From positions 1-64,000 of the forward strand of contig CAYQXV010000013.1 of assembly GCA_964421675.1 (NCBI GenBank): a stretch of 64,000 nucleotides of DNA, in the 5' to 3' direction. Below, piece after piece: positions 24,806-34,150 of the stretch. Under the pieces are notes generated by a model. It was not told where the DNA came from, did not search any database, and saw only the letters and a program-made list of their open reading frames with translations. The DNA comes from CALLPQ01 sp964421675. Lineage in GTDB: Bacteria > Pseudomonadota > Alphaproteobacteria > Caulobacterales > Parvularculaceae. Position 1 is the stretch's first letter; every line of letters begins with the position of its first letter. A program made the translations under genes and the position numbers.

Positions 24806-27430
24806 GTGTTGCGGCTAATCGAAATTTTCTTGTGTTTTTGGGTGCAGGTCGCCCGGCGCGGCGGCATCTTGCTTGTGCTGGCCTTTATAGCGGCCGCCAT
24901 TGGGGCCGGTTACTACGCCGCAAAAACCCTGAAAATTGATCCTGACACCACCAATATGCTGTCGAGCGATTTGGAATTTCAAATCAAAGCCGCCGAACTG
25001 CGTGATGCCTTTCCGCAGATCAAAAGCGAACTGTCGATCATTGTCAGAGCCCCGACAGAAGACGAAGCCGATGCCTTTGCGATCAAACTGTCCAACCAGT
25101 TAAAAGAACGCAAAGACCTTGTTACAAATGTTTACCTTCCGGGAAATGACAGCTTTTTTCGAAACAATGGGTTGCTGTTTTTAAGTGAGCCCGAGCTTGA
25201 ACAACAATTATTAAACCTGACCAAGGCGGCAGGCCTGATTGAAACGCTTTATGTCGATCCCGGCATTGATACGCTCTTTAGTACCCTTGCTGACAATGAT
25301 GGGCTGGCCGAACGCTCCGAGCTTGGGGGTGCCACGCTTGATCGCATTTATAATGATTTGGCGGACACGCTGGAAAATGCGATTGCCAACGGCAACATTC
25401 CCTTTTCGTGGCGCGGCGTTTTGTCTGATAATGCCCCGCCGCCGGGCGGCTATTTGCGCATCATCAATGTCACCCCGGTTAAGGTTCCGGGCAAATTAAA
25501 ACCAATTTCGGATTCCCTTGCGGGCATGCGCGCTGAAATCGCGACGCTGAACCCGCAATTTGCAGGCCGCACAACCGCGCTGATTACCGGCACCCTTGCC
25601 TTGCGCGGGGAAGAATTGGAATCGGTTACCACCGGGATTGGCTATTCGTTTTTGCTGTCCTTCCTGATGGTCTCGGTCTTATTAATTTTCGCCTTTCGGT
25701 CCGTCTATGTCAGCCTTTTGACAATCGTTGGGTTGCTGATCACGCTTAGCCTTACTTCTGCCTTTGCGGGCTGGGCCTTTGGAGAACTCAATCTGGTCTC
25801 GGTTGCCTTTACCGTCTTGCTGGTGGGGCTTGGCCTCGACTTTTCGATTCACCTTTTACTCCATGTTCAAGAATATCGACGACGGGGCCACAGCGTGCGC
25901 GTCGCGTTAAACTCAACCATGCGCGAAGTCGGCGGTGCGATGGCCTTGGCCGCGCCAACAACCTCCCTCGCCTTTCTGGCTTTTATGCCCACAAGCTTTG
26001 ACGGGATCGCACAATTAGGCGCCGTTGCAGGGTCTGGCGTCATTATTGCGTTTTTTGTCTCGATAACCTTTTTACCCGCTGTGGTCGCGACCGCCCCGCT
26101 TCCCAAACCAATGCCGTCGAGCGGTGCAATCCGGCGCGGCTTTTCTGCATTTGATAAAATTTCCATCCCTATTGCCGTGATTGTTACCTTTGTTGCGCTC
26201 GCGGGCATCACCTTGTTGCCACAAGCAAGGTTTGATGCCGACACGATGTCATTGCGCTCGAAAAAATCTGAATCGGTCCGCGCTTTCAATATGTTGTTTG
26301 ATGATAAATCAACTTACCCCTATCGCCTCACCCGCATTCTTGGTTCTGCCGAAGAGGTCAGGGAAACCGCATTGTCTGCGAAAAGTGTTGAGACGGTGCG
26401 CTCAACCCGTTCACTCCTCGATTTTATCCCGGAAGATCAGGATGCAAAATTAGAGTTAATTGACTTTGCTGCTGGCTCGCTCGCCTTTGTGCTGACGAGC
26501 CCACCCGGCATTCGCTCCACGATCCCCGATGGTAGCGGCATTAACGCCATGATTGAGCGGCTAAAACAAACCGGAGAAGAAGCGCAGCAATCAACGGCGC
26601 GTAAACGGTTGCTCAATGCCTTGACGATTGTACGCGACCGTGATGACCCGCAATTACTCAAACGATTGGACGATCAAATTTTTCGGTTTTGGCCCGATCT
26701 GGTCAATATTCTCAGTGATCAATTTGATGTTGATTATGTCGAGCTGGATGATATCCCGCTGCCGATAAAAAATCGCTATCTGACCGATCAAGGAGAGTGG
26801 CGCATTGATCTGCTGCCCGCTGAAGATGTGCGCGATCCCAAAATGCTGCGCACTTATGTAAACAGCGTCGAAGCACGCTTCCCCGATATTGCTGGCGCGG
26901 CGATACAAGCCCAAAAAGCGGGCAATATCATTGCCCAATCCATGATCCAGGCATCCTTATTGGCGTTAGTCGTCATCGCCATTGTCTTGCTGTTTTTTGT
27001 GCAAAGCCCGGTGACGGTCCTGTTAATGCTGTTCCCGCTATCGCTAGCCGCCATTTTGACCATCGCCACGGGCGTGGTTTTTGATATCCCCTTCAATTAC
27101 GCCAATGTCATCGTGCTCCCCCTATTAATGGGGATTGGTATTGATAGCGGTATCCATCTGGTCTTGCGCCAGGAGAAGGCTCAAAAGCACGGAAATGCGG
27201 CCGGTGTCTATGCAACCGCAACGCCGCGCGCAGTGCTCTTCTCTGCGCTCACCACCGTTGCGTCCTTTGGCAGTTTAATGCTCTCCGACCACCGGGGCAC
27301 TGCAAGCATGGGTAAGCTCTTGTCGATCTCTATCGGCTATACGCTGCTATGCACGCTTATCGTCCTGCCCGCTGTTTTCCATCTGCGCGATATGGCTGCG
27401 TCCCGGCGCAAAAATACATCCATCTCATAG
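24806..27430 (+). CDS. hpnN: RND-superfamily hopanoid transporter HpnN
   Basis: About 874 residues. Two six-helix RND/MMPL halves each begin with a single helix and a large periplasmic loop. Key blocks are KTLKIDPDTTNMLSSDLEFQ, the helix pair near 280-400 (ALRGEELESVTTGIGYSFLLS; FTVLLVGLGLDFSIHLLLH) and the matching second half (VIVLPLLMGIGIDSGIHLVLRQE; SALTTVASFGSLMLSDHRG). This layout and length match HpnN, which moves hopanoids from the inner to the outer membrane. No hopanoid synthesis genes are in the window; a MlaC/HpnM-like gene follows 244 bp downstream. The frame opens at TTG 24797; GTG 24806 is better placed relative to AAAAAGGG. Divergent from the ast cluster. Confidence 0.78.
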   Translation: MLRLIEIFLCFWVQVARRGGILLVLAFIAAAIGAGYYAAKTLKIDPDTTNMLSSDLEFQIKAAELRDAFPQIKSELSIIVRAPTEDEADAFAIKLSNQLKERKDLVTNVYLPGNDSFFRNNGLLFLSEPELEQQLLNLTKAAGLIETLYVDPGIDTLFSTLADNDGLAERSELGGATLDRIYNDLADTLENAIANGNIPFSWRGVLSDNAPPPGGYLRIINVTPVKVPGKLKPISDSLAGMRAEIATLNPQFAGRTTALITGTLALRGEELESVTTGIGYSFLLSFLMVSVLLIFAFRSVYVSLLTIVGLLITLSLTSAFAGWAFGELNLVSVAFTVLLVGLGLDFSIHLLLHVQEYRRRGHSVRVALNSTMREVGGAMALAAPTTSLAFLAFMPTSFDGIAQLGAVAGSGVIIAFFVSITFLPAVVATAPLPKPMPSSGAIRRGFSAFDKISIPIAVIVTFVALAGITLLPQARFDADTMSLRSKKSESVRAFNMLFDDKSTYPYRLTRILGSAEEVRETALSAKSVETVRSTRSLLDFIPEDQDAKLELIDFAAGSLAFVLTSPPGIRSTIPDGSGINAMIERLKQTGEEAQQSTARKRLLNALTIVRDRDDPQLLKRLDDQIFRFWPDLVNILSDQFDVDYVELDDIPLPIKNRYLTDQGEWRIDLLPAEDVRDPKMLRTYVNSVEARFPDIAGAAIQAQKAGNIIAQSMIQASLLALVVIAIVLLFFVQSPVTVLLMLFPLSLAAILTIATGVVFDIPFNYANVIVLPLLMGIGIDSGIHLVLRQEKAQKHGNAAGVYATATPRAVLFSALTTVASFGSLMLSDHRGTASMGKLLSISIGYTLLCTLIVLPAVFHLRDMAASRRKNTSIS

Positions 27431-27555
27431 ACCCCAGTCTCGTTAGCGACCCCAATCTTAGGGAAAAGTAATCTGACGACATTGTGAGATCGCTCTGATG
27501 AATATGGTCGCAAATCGCCATATTTAGTCCGCTTTTTTCCGGCATCTCTATGATA

Positions 27556-27584
27556 TTGACATTCACATTGTGCATTGCAGAATT
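27556..27584 (+). promoter_or_regulatory. Predicted promoter of the hpnM-like gene with an embedded TGC-N3-GCA motif
   Basis: TTGACA (27556-27561), 17-base spacer, AGAATT (27579-27584). The element TTGTGCATTGCA (27568-27579) fills the spacer and touches the -10, the position expected for a repressor site. The same 12-mer occurs at the phasin promoter. Confidence 0.55.
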
Positions 27585-27674
27585 GAAAATCGTCGCCATA
27601 TCGATGTACATGCTCGAAGCAAATCGAATCGGCCATATAGTTATCGCTGATCCACTCAATGACTGGAACACCTT

Positions 27675-28391
27675 ATGATCGACCTAGCGCCTCTCTCTCG
27701 CGGTTCACTTTGTGCGATGGCATTCATCGCCCTTGCAGCGAATACGGCAATTGCCCCGGTGAGCGCTCAGGAAGAAGCAGCTCCCACCTCGCAGGCTGAT
27801 GCCCAAGAAGTCGCCCAAGCGGTCTCCAAAGAGGTTGCCGATGCGGTCACGGCCGTGCCTGGCAATTCTGCGGTTGAGGAGGCGATTGCCTTCACCCGCG
27901 ATCTGACCGACCGGGCCAATGCCGCCTTTATGAATGAGGATGATGAAAGCCAGCAATTGCTCAACTTTCAGACCGTTCTCACGGACGGTCTGGCGCTCGA
28001 TTTATTGGGCCGGTTCATGCTTGGTCAATATCGAAATGACCTCACCGAGATCCAACAACAGCGCTATGATGACATTTTCCCGGCCTATATTACGCGGCTC
28101 TATGCTGATCAATTCAAAGATATTGCCGGGAAGAATCTAACCATCAATGAAGCGACCCCCTTTGGTCGGCGCGATGTTATTGTTCGCACGCAGTTCTTTC
28201 GCGACAATGGAACGCCGGTCAATGTGGATTGGCGTGCCCGCAAATTCAGAAGCGGAGAGCATAAAATGATTGATATCATCGTTTCGGGTGTATCAATCAT
28301 GACGGTCAAGCGTGAGGAGTTTACATCCTTCATCGCCGCCAATGGCATTGATGCACTGATCGATGAGCTGGAGCGCGACGCTTCTAGTTAA
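27675..28391 (+). CDS. MlaC/Ttg2D-type phospholipid- or hopanoid-binding periplasmic protein (HpnM-like)
   Basis: 238 residues. A signal peptide is cleaved near APVSAQ. The MlaC/Tol-Tol-Ttg2 domain is seen in LALDLLGRFMLGQYRNDLTEIQQQRYDDIFPAYITRLYADQFK and WRARKFRSGEHKMIDIIVSGVSIMTVKREEF. The family carries lipids between the membranes. HpnM proteins in hopanoid clusters belong to it, and the gene lies directly downstream of hpnN, so HpnM is the likely identity; a general MlaC cannot be excluded. It has its own predicted promoter. Convergent with the DUF1192 gene, 16 bp apart. Confidence 0.8.
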   Translation: MIDLAPLSRGSLCAMAFIALAANTAIAPVSAQEEAAPTSQADAQEVAQAVSKEVADAVTAVPGNSAVEEAIAFTRDLTDRANAAFMNEDDESQQLLNFQTVLTDGLALDLLGRFMLGQYRNDLTEIQQQRYDDIFPAYITRLYADQFKDIAGKNLTINEATPFGRRDVIVRTQFFRDNGTPVNVDWRARKFRSGEHKMIDIIVSGVSIMTVKREEFTSFIAANGIDALIDELERDASS

Positions 28392-28407
28392 TGCAGCCAA
28401 CCGCTCG

Positions 28408-28602
28408 TTAAATTTTAAACACTTCCTCAGCCGCCAGGCGCGAGCTACCGCGTGCCAAAATCTGCGCCTCGCACCGGGCAATTTCTTCGGTAAGCGCGCC
28501 AATGCGCACTTTCAAATCATCAACCGATAAATCTGACAGATCCTGTTTTTCAAGATAGCCAAGGGCCAGATCTGTCTGTTCATTGGTGCTCACTTCATCC
28601 AT
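28408..28602 (-). CDS. DUF1192 family small protein
   Basis: 64 residues. LSDLSVDDLKVRIGALTEEIARCEAQILARGSSRLAAEEVFK is the DUF1192 signature, a short helical hairpin or coiled coil of unknown function restricted mainly to alphaproteobacteria. The frame opens at a TTG (28608), but the ATG at 28602 has AGGGAG about 6 bases upstream. It is divergent from the quinone oxidoreductase gene, a neighbour often seen in the class. Confidence 0.85.
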   Translation of the reverse strand: MDEVSTNEQTDLALGYLEKQDLSDLSVDDLKVRIGALTEEIARCEAQILARGSSRLAAEEVFKI

Positions 28603-28693
28603 GTCCAACTCCCTAAAATCCTGACATTATCATTAGCATATCATGAGCACTCACACTATCGTCCTGCGGTAAGTTGCGACACTGCGAGGATCC

Positions 28694-29689
28694 ATGACAG
28701 CACTTCCCAAGATGATGCGCGCGATAGAAATATCCAAACCGGGCGGCCCTGAGGTTTTGCAGGTTTGTGAGCGTCCCGTGCCGAGCCCAAGCCCTGATGA
28801 AGTCTTAATCAAAACCATTGGCGCGGGCGTCAACCGGCCCGATGTGTTGCAACGCATGGGGCTTTATAAACCGCCCTCCGATGCAAGCGATTTGCCCGGC
28901 CTGGAGGTCTCTGGAGAGATTGTCGGATGCGGTAAAAATGTTCAGCGCTGGCGAACGGGCGATCTTGTTTGCGCCCTCACCGCAGGCGGTGGGTATGCGG
29001 ACTATGTTTGCGTTGATGCTGGCTCTTGCATGACCATCCCGCAAAATGTTGACCCTCTTAATGCCGCCGGACTACCAGAAACCGTGCTGACGGTCTGGGC
29101 CAATGCGTTTGCCGATGCGCAGTTGCGCGCGGGCGAAACCTTGCTTGTCCATGGCGGTACGAGCGGCATTGGCATGACTGCAACACGCATGGCAAAGGGC
29201 ATGGGCGCAAACGTGATTACGAGCGCGGGAAGCGCGCAAAAATGTCAGGCGATTGCCGATATTGGCATAGCGGATGTATTTTTATACAGCGAAGACCCTT
29301 GGAAGAGTTTTGTAACCGGCAAGGACATCGCCAATGTCGATGTTGTGCTTGATATGACGGGCGGCGAATTTGTTGCCCGCAATCTAGATCTTTTAAATCC
29401 GGGCGGGCGTCACGTATCGATTGCCTTTTTGCGCGGTACGACGGCGCAGATCAATGTCATGGCGATTATGCGAAAGCGCCTTACGATCAGCGGCTCGACG
29501 CTTCGCCCCCAAAGTCTGGAAGCAAAAGCGGAATATGCGCGCAATGTCGAAAAAAATATTTGGCCGCTATTTTCATCCGGGCCCATGCAAACAATGACCG
29601 ATAGGGTGTTTGCTTTGGAAGAGGCCGATAAAGCGCACCAATATATGGAGAGCGGCGCGCATATCGGGAAGATTATCTTGAAGGCATGA
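28694..29689 (+). CDS. NAD(P)H quinone oxidoreductase (zinc-free MDR family)
   Basis: 331 residues of the quinone oxidoreductase branch of the medium-chain dehydrogenases (PIG3/TP53I3-like). MRAIEISKPGGPEVLQV, GAGVNRPDVLQRMGLYKPP, LPGLEVSGEIVG and the NADPH loop LLVHGGTSGIGMTATRMAKGMGANVI are clear. Catalytic zinc ligands are absent, as expected for the quinone reductase group. It reduces quinones with NADPH in the cytoplasm. ATG start; a later in-frame ATG pair (28712) is less likely. Confidence 0.9.
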   Translation: MTALPKMMRAIEISKPGGPEVLQVCERPVPSPSPDEVLIKTIGAGVNRPDVLQRMGLYKPPSDASDLPGLEVSGEIVGCGKNVQRWRTGDLVCALTAGGGYADYVCVDAGSCMTIPQNVDPLNAAGLPETVLTVWANAFADAQLRAGETLLVHGGTSGIGMTATRMAKGMGANVITSAGSAQKCQAIADIGIADVFLYSEDPWKSFVTGKDIANVDVVLDMTGGEFVARNLDLLNPGGRHVSIAFLRGTTAQINVMAIMRKRLTISGSTLRPQSLEAKAEYARNVEKNIWPLFSSGPMQTMTDRVFALEEADKAHQYMESGAHIGKIILKA

Positions 29690-29717
29690 TCCGTGACGAT
29701 CATGCCTTCAGATTAGA

Positions 29718-30260
29718 TTAATTATCGGAGTCCGGTTTTTTAAACGTACCCTGACTATATGGCGAGGTATTTTTAGGAGCGCCATGATAAGACGACGGTG
29801 TTTCACCTTTTTCATATCGGTTGGCAAATTCAGTTTGCCCGCCATCGCGCAAGACTTTTGATTGAGATATCCAGTCTTCACGGGTAATACGTCCGGGGAA
29901 CTGCAATTTATTGTCCACCCATGTCACTTCATCCGGGCCCCAATCTGCAATTTGGCGATAGTAAAAAATACCAATTGAATTTAAGAGCTTTTCAATACCA
30001 GGGCCAATGCCTTTGACTTTCTTCAAGTCATCGGAAGGACCATCAGTTGGAGAGTCATAAAGCTTAGGCGCTTTGCCCGTCGGGCGCGCTGGCGGCGCAG
30101 GCGCAGCTGCACGTGCGGCTTGCGGTGCGGCATATGCAGCTTGCGGCGCGGTTGTTGCGGGCGCTATATCTCGGCAGCGCCAAATCCACCAACCGAGTAA
30201 TAGTCCCAGCAAAAATGCCAATAGTAACAAAAACCACATGTGTAGGGCTAACCATGCCAT
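29718..30260 (-). CDS. Membrane-anchored helix-hairpin-helix protein
   Basis: 180 residues. An N-terminal transmembrane helix (MWFLLLLAFLLGLLLGWWIW) is followed by an Ala/Pro-rich linker (residues 35-65). Then comes a compact helix-hairpin-helix module, DDLKKVKGIGPGIEKLLNSIGIFYYRQIADWGPDEVTWVDNKLQFPGRITREDW, of the type also fused to NuoE C-termini and ribosomal L21 proteins in alphaproteobacteria. The tail is hydrophilic. Function unknown; DNA binding is not implied. Start ATG has GAGGA upstream. It lies 74 bp downstream of the OmpA-family gene on the same strand, and the two are commonly neighbours, possibly an envelope-anchoring pair. Confidence 0.75.
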   Translation of the reverse strand: MAWLALHMWFLLLLAFLLGLLLGWWIWRCRDIAPATTAPQAAYAAPQAARAAAPAPPARPTGKAPKLYDSPTDGPSDDLKKVKGIGPGIEKLLNSIGIFYYRQIADWGPDEVTWVDNKLQFPGRITREDWISQSKVLRDGGQTEFANRYEKGETPSSYHGAPKNTSPYSQGTFKKPDSDN

Positions 30261-30334
30261 ATCATGTCCTCTCTTAAGTTCTAGTCTTTCTGTACGATGG
30301 GCAAGGTTGCTCGCATCATAAGCCTTGTTAAATT

Positions 30335-31795
30335 TTACTGTGCAATTGTGAATTCAATACGTCTGTTTTGAGCGCGTCCTTCAGAAGTTCCATTATCAGC
30401 CACAGGCCGCTCCTCACCATATCCAACGGCACTCAACTCACCGGCAGATACACCGCCCGCCAATAGATAGTTCACAACAGCTTGCGCTCTTGCTTCACTG
30501 AGACGCTGGTTAAGGGACGCAGAACCAACACTGTCCGTATGCCCCGCAACCGTGATGGTGAAACCTTCACAACGCTTTGCGATCACAACAAGCTGATCGA
30601 GAAGCTCGTGACTATCTTCGCGCAACTCCGCTTTGGCGTTCTGGAAGTTAATCGTGTTCCCGCGCAATGCATCGTTGAACAATGCCTGACATTGATCGGC
30701 AACGTCCACACGCGCAGGCGGTGCGACATCAATATCGACCTCTGAGACAAACCCTGGCGCGAGAGTCCGCATGAGCGCGCGTCCATTATCGGCTGTTGCC
30801 TCGGTTGGGGCGACACCGGTGACGCGGAAATTAAAGTCTTCCGCGCTGGCGCGGCCCGTATTCAGGCTTGCCAATGTGGTCAGGCTCGCACGAACCGTTT
30901 CTTCCCAATTTCCATCAGGCACACCGTTCGCAACAACCATGCGATCAATCACCCGGTTGGAGAAAACCGACTCTGCATGCTCGACAATGCGAAGCTGCAT
31001 CTCGCGGCTCGGAACAAACCCTTCCAAAATGACCGGCTTGTCCGCATCATCCATATTCGCATTCCAGATATAAGGGCTCTGAAGTTTCGCTGGTTCCGGT
31101 GCGACAATGTTTGGTTCACCGCGGAACCCATCTGGCATGGCGCGCAGTCCATCTTCGGCAACATTGGCAATTTCGCGGCTTGCCGCTTTACCGGTCACAT
31201 TAAACACGTTGGAATCGCCCGTGGCCCGTCCGGTTTGCAGTTGCGCCAATGTATCAAGGCTGCGTTTTGCTGCTCCCGACCAATCACCAGCAGGCACGTT
31301 CGGGGTGATTGTCATGCGGTCTATAACGCCCGCAGGAAAGAGACTTTTGGCATGGGCCAGCAATTGATCACGGGTTGGCTCATCAGGAACCGCCCCTGAG
31401 AGCAAGACTGGCCCACCCTCTTCCGATCGCTCCGCATTCCAGACAAATGGCGTGTCCGGGGCATCCGGAAGCTCCACCACCCGCAACCCATCGGCTTTTA
31501 CAACCGTTACACCGCCAGTGATCAGGCCACCGCTCCAGCGCGCTGATTTCACAATATCAATGATTTTTGAGCGTTGAGACTTGGACCGGGCCGTGCCGAC
31601 AACACGAGCAAGTTGGCCATCCATCTCGACCGAGACTTCCTGAATGTCATTGGCGAGCAATTCAGCTTCGACAGCTTTTTGAAGCTTGAGCTCAGCACGC
31701 CGTGCTGACCCACCGAACCAGTCCGCATAAAGCGATATGGCCCCAAAAATAATAAAGACAATCGCCGCAATGATCAGCTTGGTTGTTCGATTCAT
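30335..31795 (-). CDS. OmpA-family peptidoglycan-binding protein with repeated BON-like modules
   Basis: 486 residues. A signal anchor (LIIAAIVFIIFGAISLYADW) is followed by one degenerate and two clear repeats of about 115 residues. The repeats start PFVWNAERSEEGGPVLLSGAVP and PYIWNANMDDADKPVILEGFVP, and each continues with VIDRMxxxxxVPxGxW and LxxLxTGRA. The layout resembles mycobacterial ArfA/OmpATb. The C-terminal OmpA domain (residues 370-486) has ITVAGHTDSVGSASLNQRLSEARAQAV and GYGEERPVADN..EGRAQNRRIEF, with the Asp and Arg that bind diaminopimelate. Likely links the envelope to the cell wall. Three TGGTACAC repeats lie upstream of its start. Confidence 0.88.
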   Translation of the reverse strand: MNRTTKLIIAAIVFIIFGAISLYADWFGGSARRAELKLQKAVEAELLANDIQEVSVEMDGQLARVVGTARSKSQRSKIIDIVKSARWSGGLITGGVTVVKADGLRVVELPDAPDTPFVWNAERSEEGGPVLLSGAVPDEPTRDQLLAHAKSLFPAGVIDRMTITPNVPAGDWSGAAKRSLDTLAQLQTGRATGDSNVFNVTGKAASREIANVAEDGLRAMPDGFRGEPNIVAPEPAKLQSPYIWNANMDDADKPVILEGFVPSREMQLRIVEHAESVFSNRVIDRMVVANGVPDGNWEETVRASLTTLASLNTGRASAEDFNFRVTGVAPTEATADNGRALMRTLAPGFVSEVDIDVAPPARVDVADQCQALFNDALRGNTINFQNAKAELREDSHELLDQLVVIAKRCEGFTITVAGHTDSVGSASLNQRLSEARAQAVVNYLLAGGVSAGELSAVGYGEERPVADNGTSEGRAQNRRIEFTIAQ

Positions 31796-31922
31796 AACAA
31801 CTCCAAATTCAATTTTATGCGCAAAAACCTATGAAACATTAAGATGTTACCTCAACATACAACGGTAAAATGTTGATATTGTGGCGTTTCAGGCCGAACG
31901 AAACTCAAATTTACAGGGGTTT

Positions 31923-31970
31923 TGGTACACAGATACAGTGCTGGTACACCAATAAAGCGTGTTGGTACAC
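31923..31970. repeat. Three phased TGGTACAC direct repeats in a divergent promoter region
   Basis: TGGTACAC at 31923-31930, 31942-31949 and 31963-31970, spaced 19 and 21 bases, roughly two helical turns. They lie in the 418-bp region between the divergent OmpA-family and LytM genes, with nothing else recognisable there. Arrangement suits cooperative binding of a transcription factor. Confidence 0.6.
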
Positions 31971-32213
31971 CTATTACATGTATTGTAGAATATAGACGAA
32001 TGATCGGATTTAGATGCCAGAATATAACCCATAGATCAGAGTATATTCCTTAGGTTCGTCCCTTCTATACGTCCTTTATACGTCATTGCCCCTAACGTAT
32101 TTCAGTCTCTTTTCCTGCGCAAACCTTCCCAAAACAAAAATTTACCAGCAATATGCGGGTATTAGATGATGTACGGTAAGCAATGTCGCGCAAAAGTAAA
32201 CAGAGAATTTGTC

Positions 32214-32819
32214 ATGGTAAGGATGAAAAATTTGAAATTTCTGCATAATTTCAACAAATTGGCAGTGTTTGCCCTAGTTTTTCTTGGGTTCGTTACCGGC
32301 TGCGCCTCAACCACGGGCGGCGCGCGCGGGCCGGCTCAGTCAGCGCTCGCCCTTTGTGCTGGTACCAATGTCAGCAATGCTCCCGCGACCAATTCAGATG
32401 GAACCATTCGCAATTTTCGCGCGGTTACAGCCGTAAAGGGTAGATCTCTCGCGACGGCACCGGCGCAAGGGTGCCTTTCATCGGGCTTTGGTAAACGCAA
32501 AGGCGGCGCGGGAAAATATCATCGCGGCATTGATATCTTCACCCGGACCCCTGTGCCTATTCTTGCGGCCGGAGATGGCAAGGTGAGTTTTGTGGGCCGC
32601 CAAAGCGGATATGGCCGACTAATCGAAATTGATCATGGGCGCGGCGTTCGCACCCGCTATGCGCACCTATCCAGTGTGAAAAAAGGATTGAAGGTTGGCG
32701 ACCGCGTCAAGGCGGGCATCATTATCGGAAAAACCGGGAAGACCGGAAACGCATCAGCGGTGCACCTGCACTATGAAATTTTGCTCAAAGGCAAACAGCG
32801 CAACCCGCTCAATTTTTAG
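32214..32819 (+). CDS. M23/LytM-family lipoprotein, probable peptidoglycan endopeptidase
   Basis: About 201 residues. The signal peptide ends in a lipobox (FVTGC). The LytM domain has HRGIDIFTRTPVPILAAGDGKV (HxxxD metal ligands), GYGRLIEIDHGRGVRTRYAHL, and HLHYEI (HxH). The zinc ligands are complete, so activity against cross-links is plausible. The catalytic domain spans about residues 95-200, and the N-terminal part is short. Start uncertain: ATG 32214 gives a clean lipoprotein signal; the frame extends to 32166. The 3' end overlaps the convergent hisD by 11 bp. Confidence 0.83.
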   Translation: MVRMKNLKFLHNFNKLAVFALVFLGFVTGCASTTGGARGPAQSALALCAGTNVSNAPATNSDGTIRNFRAVTAVKGRSLATAPAQGCLSSGFGKRKGGAGKYHRGIDIFTRTPVPILAAGDGKVSFVGRQSGYGRLIEIDHGRGVRTRYAHLSSVKKGLKVGDRVKAGIIIGKTGKTGNASAVHLHYEILLKGKQRNPLNF

Positions 32820-34107
32820 CGTCCAGCCGCACCGTAATGGATTGTTTGTGCGCAGGCAGCCCTTCTGCATCGGCAAGCGTGGCCGCCGCCGGTCCAATGG
32901 CGCGCAGCGCTTCGGGCGTGCAGCCAATCAAGGATGTGCGTTTCATAAAATCGAGAACCGATAGACCAGAGGCATAACGCGCCGCGCGGGCCGTCGGCAG
33001 AACATGATCGGGCCCGGCAACATAATCACCAATAGCTTCGGGGGTGTGCCTGCCCATAAAAATCGCCCCGGCGTGACGAATTGCGGGCAATAAGCGTTCC
33101 GGGCGATCAATGGCGAGTTCGAGATGTTCCGGCGCCAACTGGTTGATCAGGTCCGGTGCATCCTCAAGCGTATCAACAACAATGAGCGCAGAATTATCCT
33201 GCCACGCCGCGCGGGTAATTTCCGCACGGGGCGAGGCATCAATCTGTTGTTTGGCGCTCGCTTCAACCTTATCGGCAAAGGCCAGATCGTCGGTGATTAA
33301 CACCGCTTGCGACGATGGATCATGCTCGGCCTGGCTCAACAAGTCTGCGGCAATCCACTCGGCGGGGCTATCTTTATCGCTGACCACCAAAATCTCTGAG
33401 GGCCCGGCAATTGAATCAATCCCGACGGTCCCAAAAACCTGACGCTTGGCCGCCGCCACATAAGCATTGCCCGGCCCGACAATCACATCGACCTTGGGCA
33501 CCAGCGCGGTTCCAAAGGCGAGCGCGGCAATAGATTGCGCCCCGCCAATGCAGAAAATCTCATGGACCCCTGCCCGCCTTGCCGCAGCCAGCACCAGAGG
33601 ATTGATAATCCCGCCCGGTGCAGGCGCGGTCATGATCAGTCGCTCAACCCCAGCAACTTGTGCTGGGATCGCATTCATCAGCACACTTGAAGGGTAAGAG
33701 GCGCGCCCACCGGGAACATAAAGCCCAGCCGCATCAACCGGCGTCCAGCGCCACCCAAGGTTCACCCCCTGTTGGTCTTCGAAGGAATGGTCCTCAGGCT
33801 TTTGTTTTTCATGATAGGTGCGGATCCGCTCGGCGGCAAAATCCAACGCGGCCAAATGGTCTGGCGCGCAATCCTTATCAGCTGCCGCAATCTGATCCTC
33901 GCCAATGCAGATTGTATCAGCGCTTGCCTCAAACCCATCAAATTTGGTGGTCAACTCAAGCAGAGCCGCATCACCGCGCGCACGCACATCAGCGATGATT
34001 GCCCGCACCGTGTCATCAACATCAAGGGATGTTTCACGCTTGAGCGTTAAAAGCCGGGCAAATTGCTCAGCAAAATCTCCGTCCGTGGTTTGCAATCGCA
34101 AAACCAT
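32809..34107 (-). CDS. hisD: Histidinol dehydrogenase
   Basis: 432 residues. It performs the last two oxidation steps of histidine synthesis (histidinol to histidine with NAD). YVPGGRASYPSSVLMNAIPAQVAGV, GGAQSIAALAFGT, VDVIVGPGNAYVAAAKRQVFG and the zinc-ligand region SQAEHDPSSQAVLI are diagnostic. ATG start. The DUF2948 gene lies 43 bp upstream on the same strand, an arrangement conserved in alphaproteobacteria, so they are probably co-transcribed. Confidence 0.97.
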   Translation of the reverse strand: MVLRLQTTDGDFAEQFARLLTLKRETSLDVDDTVRAIIADVRARGDAALLELTTKFDGFEASADTICIGEDQIAAADKDCAPDHLAALDFAAERIRTYHEKQKPEDHSFEDQQGVNLGWRWTPVDAAGLYVPGGRASYPSSVLMNAIPAQVAGVERLIMTAPAPGGIINPLVLAAARRAGVHEIFCIGGAQSIAALAFGTALVPKVDVIVGPGNAYVAAAKRQVFGTVGIDSIAGPSEILVVSDKDSPAEWIAADLLSQAEHDPSSQAVLITDDLAFADKVEASAKQQIDASPRAEITRAAWQDNSALIVVDTLEDAPDLINQLAPEHLELAIDRPERLLPAIRHAGAIFMGRHTPEAIGDYVAGPDHVLPTARAARYASGLSVLDFMKRTSLIGCTPEALRAIGPAAATLADAEGLPAHKQSITVRLDAKN

Positions 34108-34150
34108 AAGCCGTACTTTCCTTTAGACCCGTCCCAACCTTAGCCAAAAT

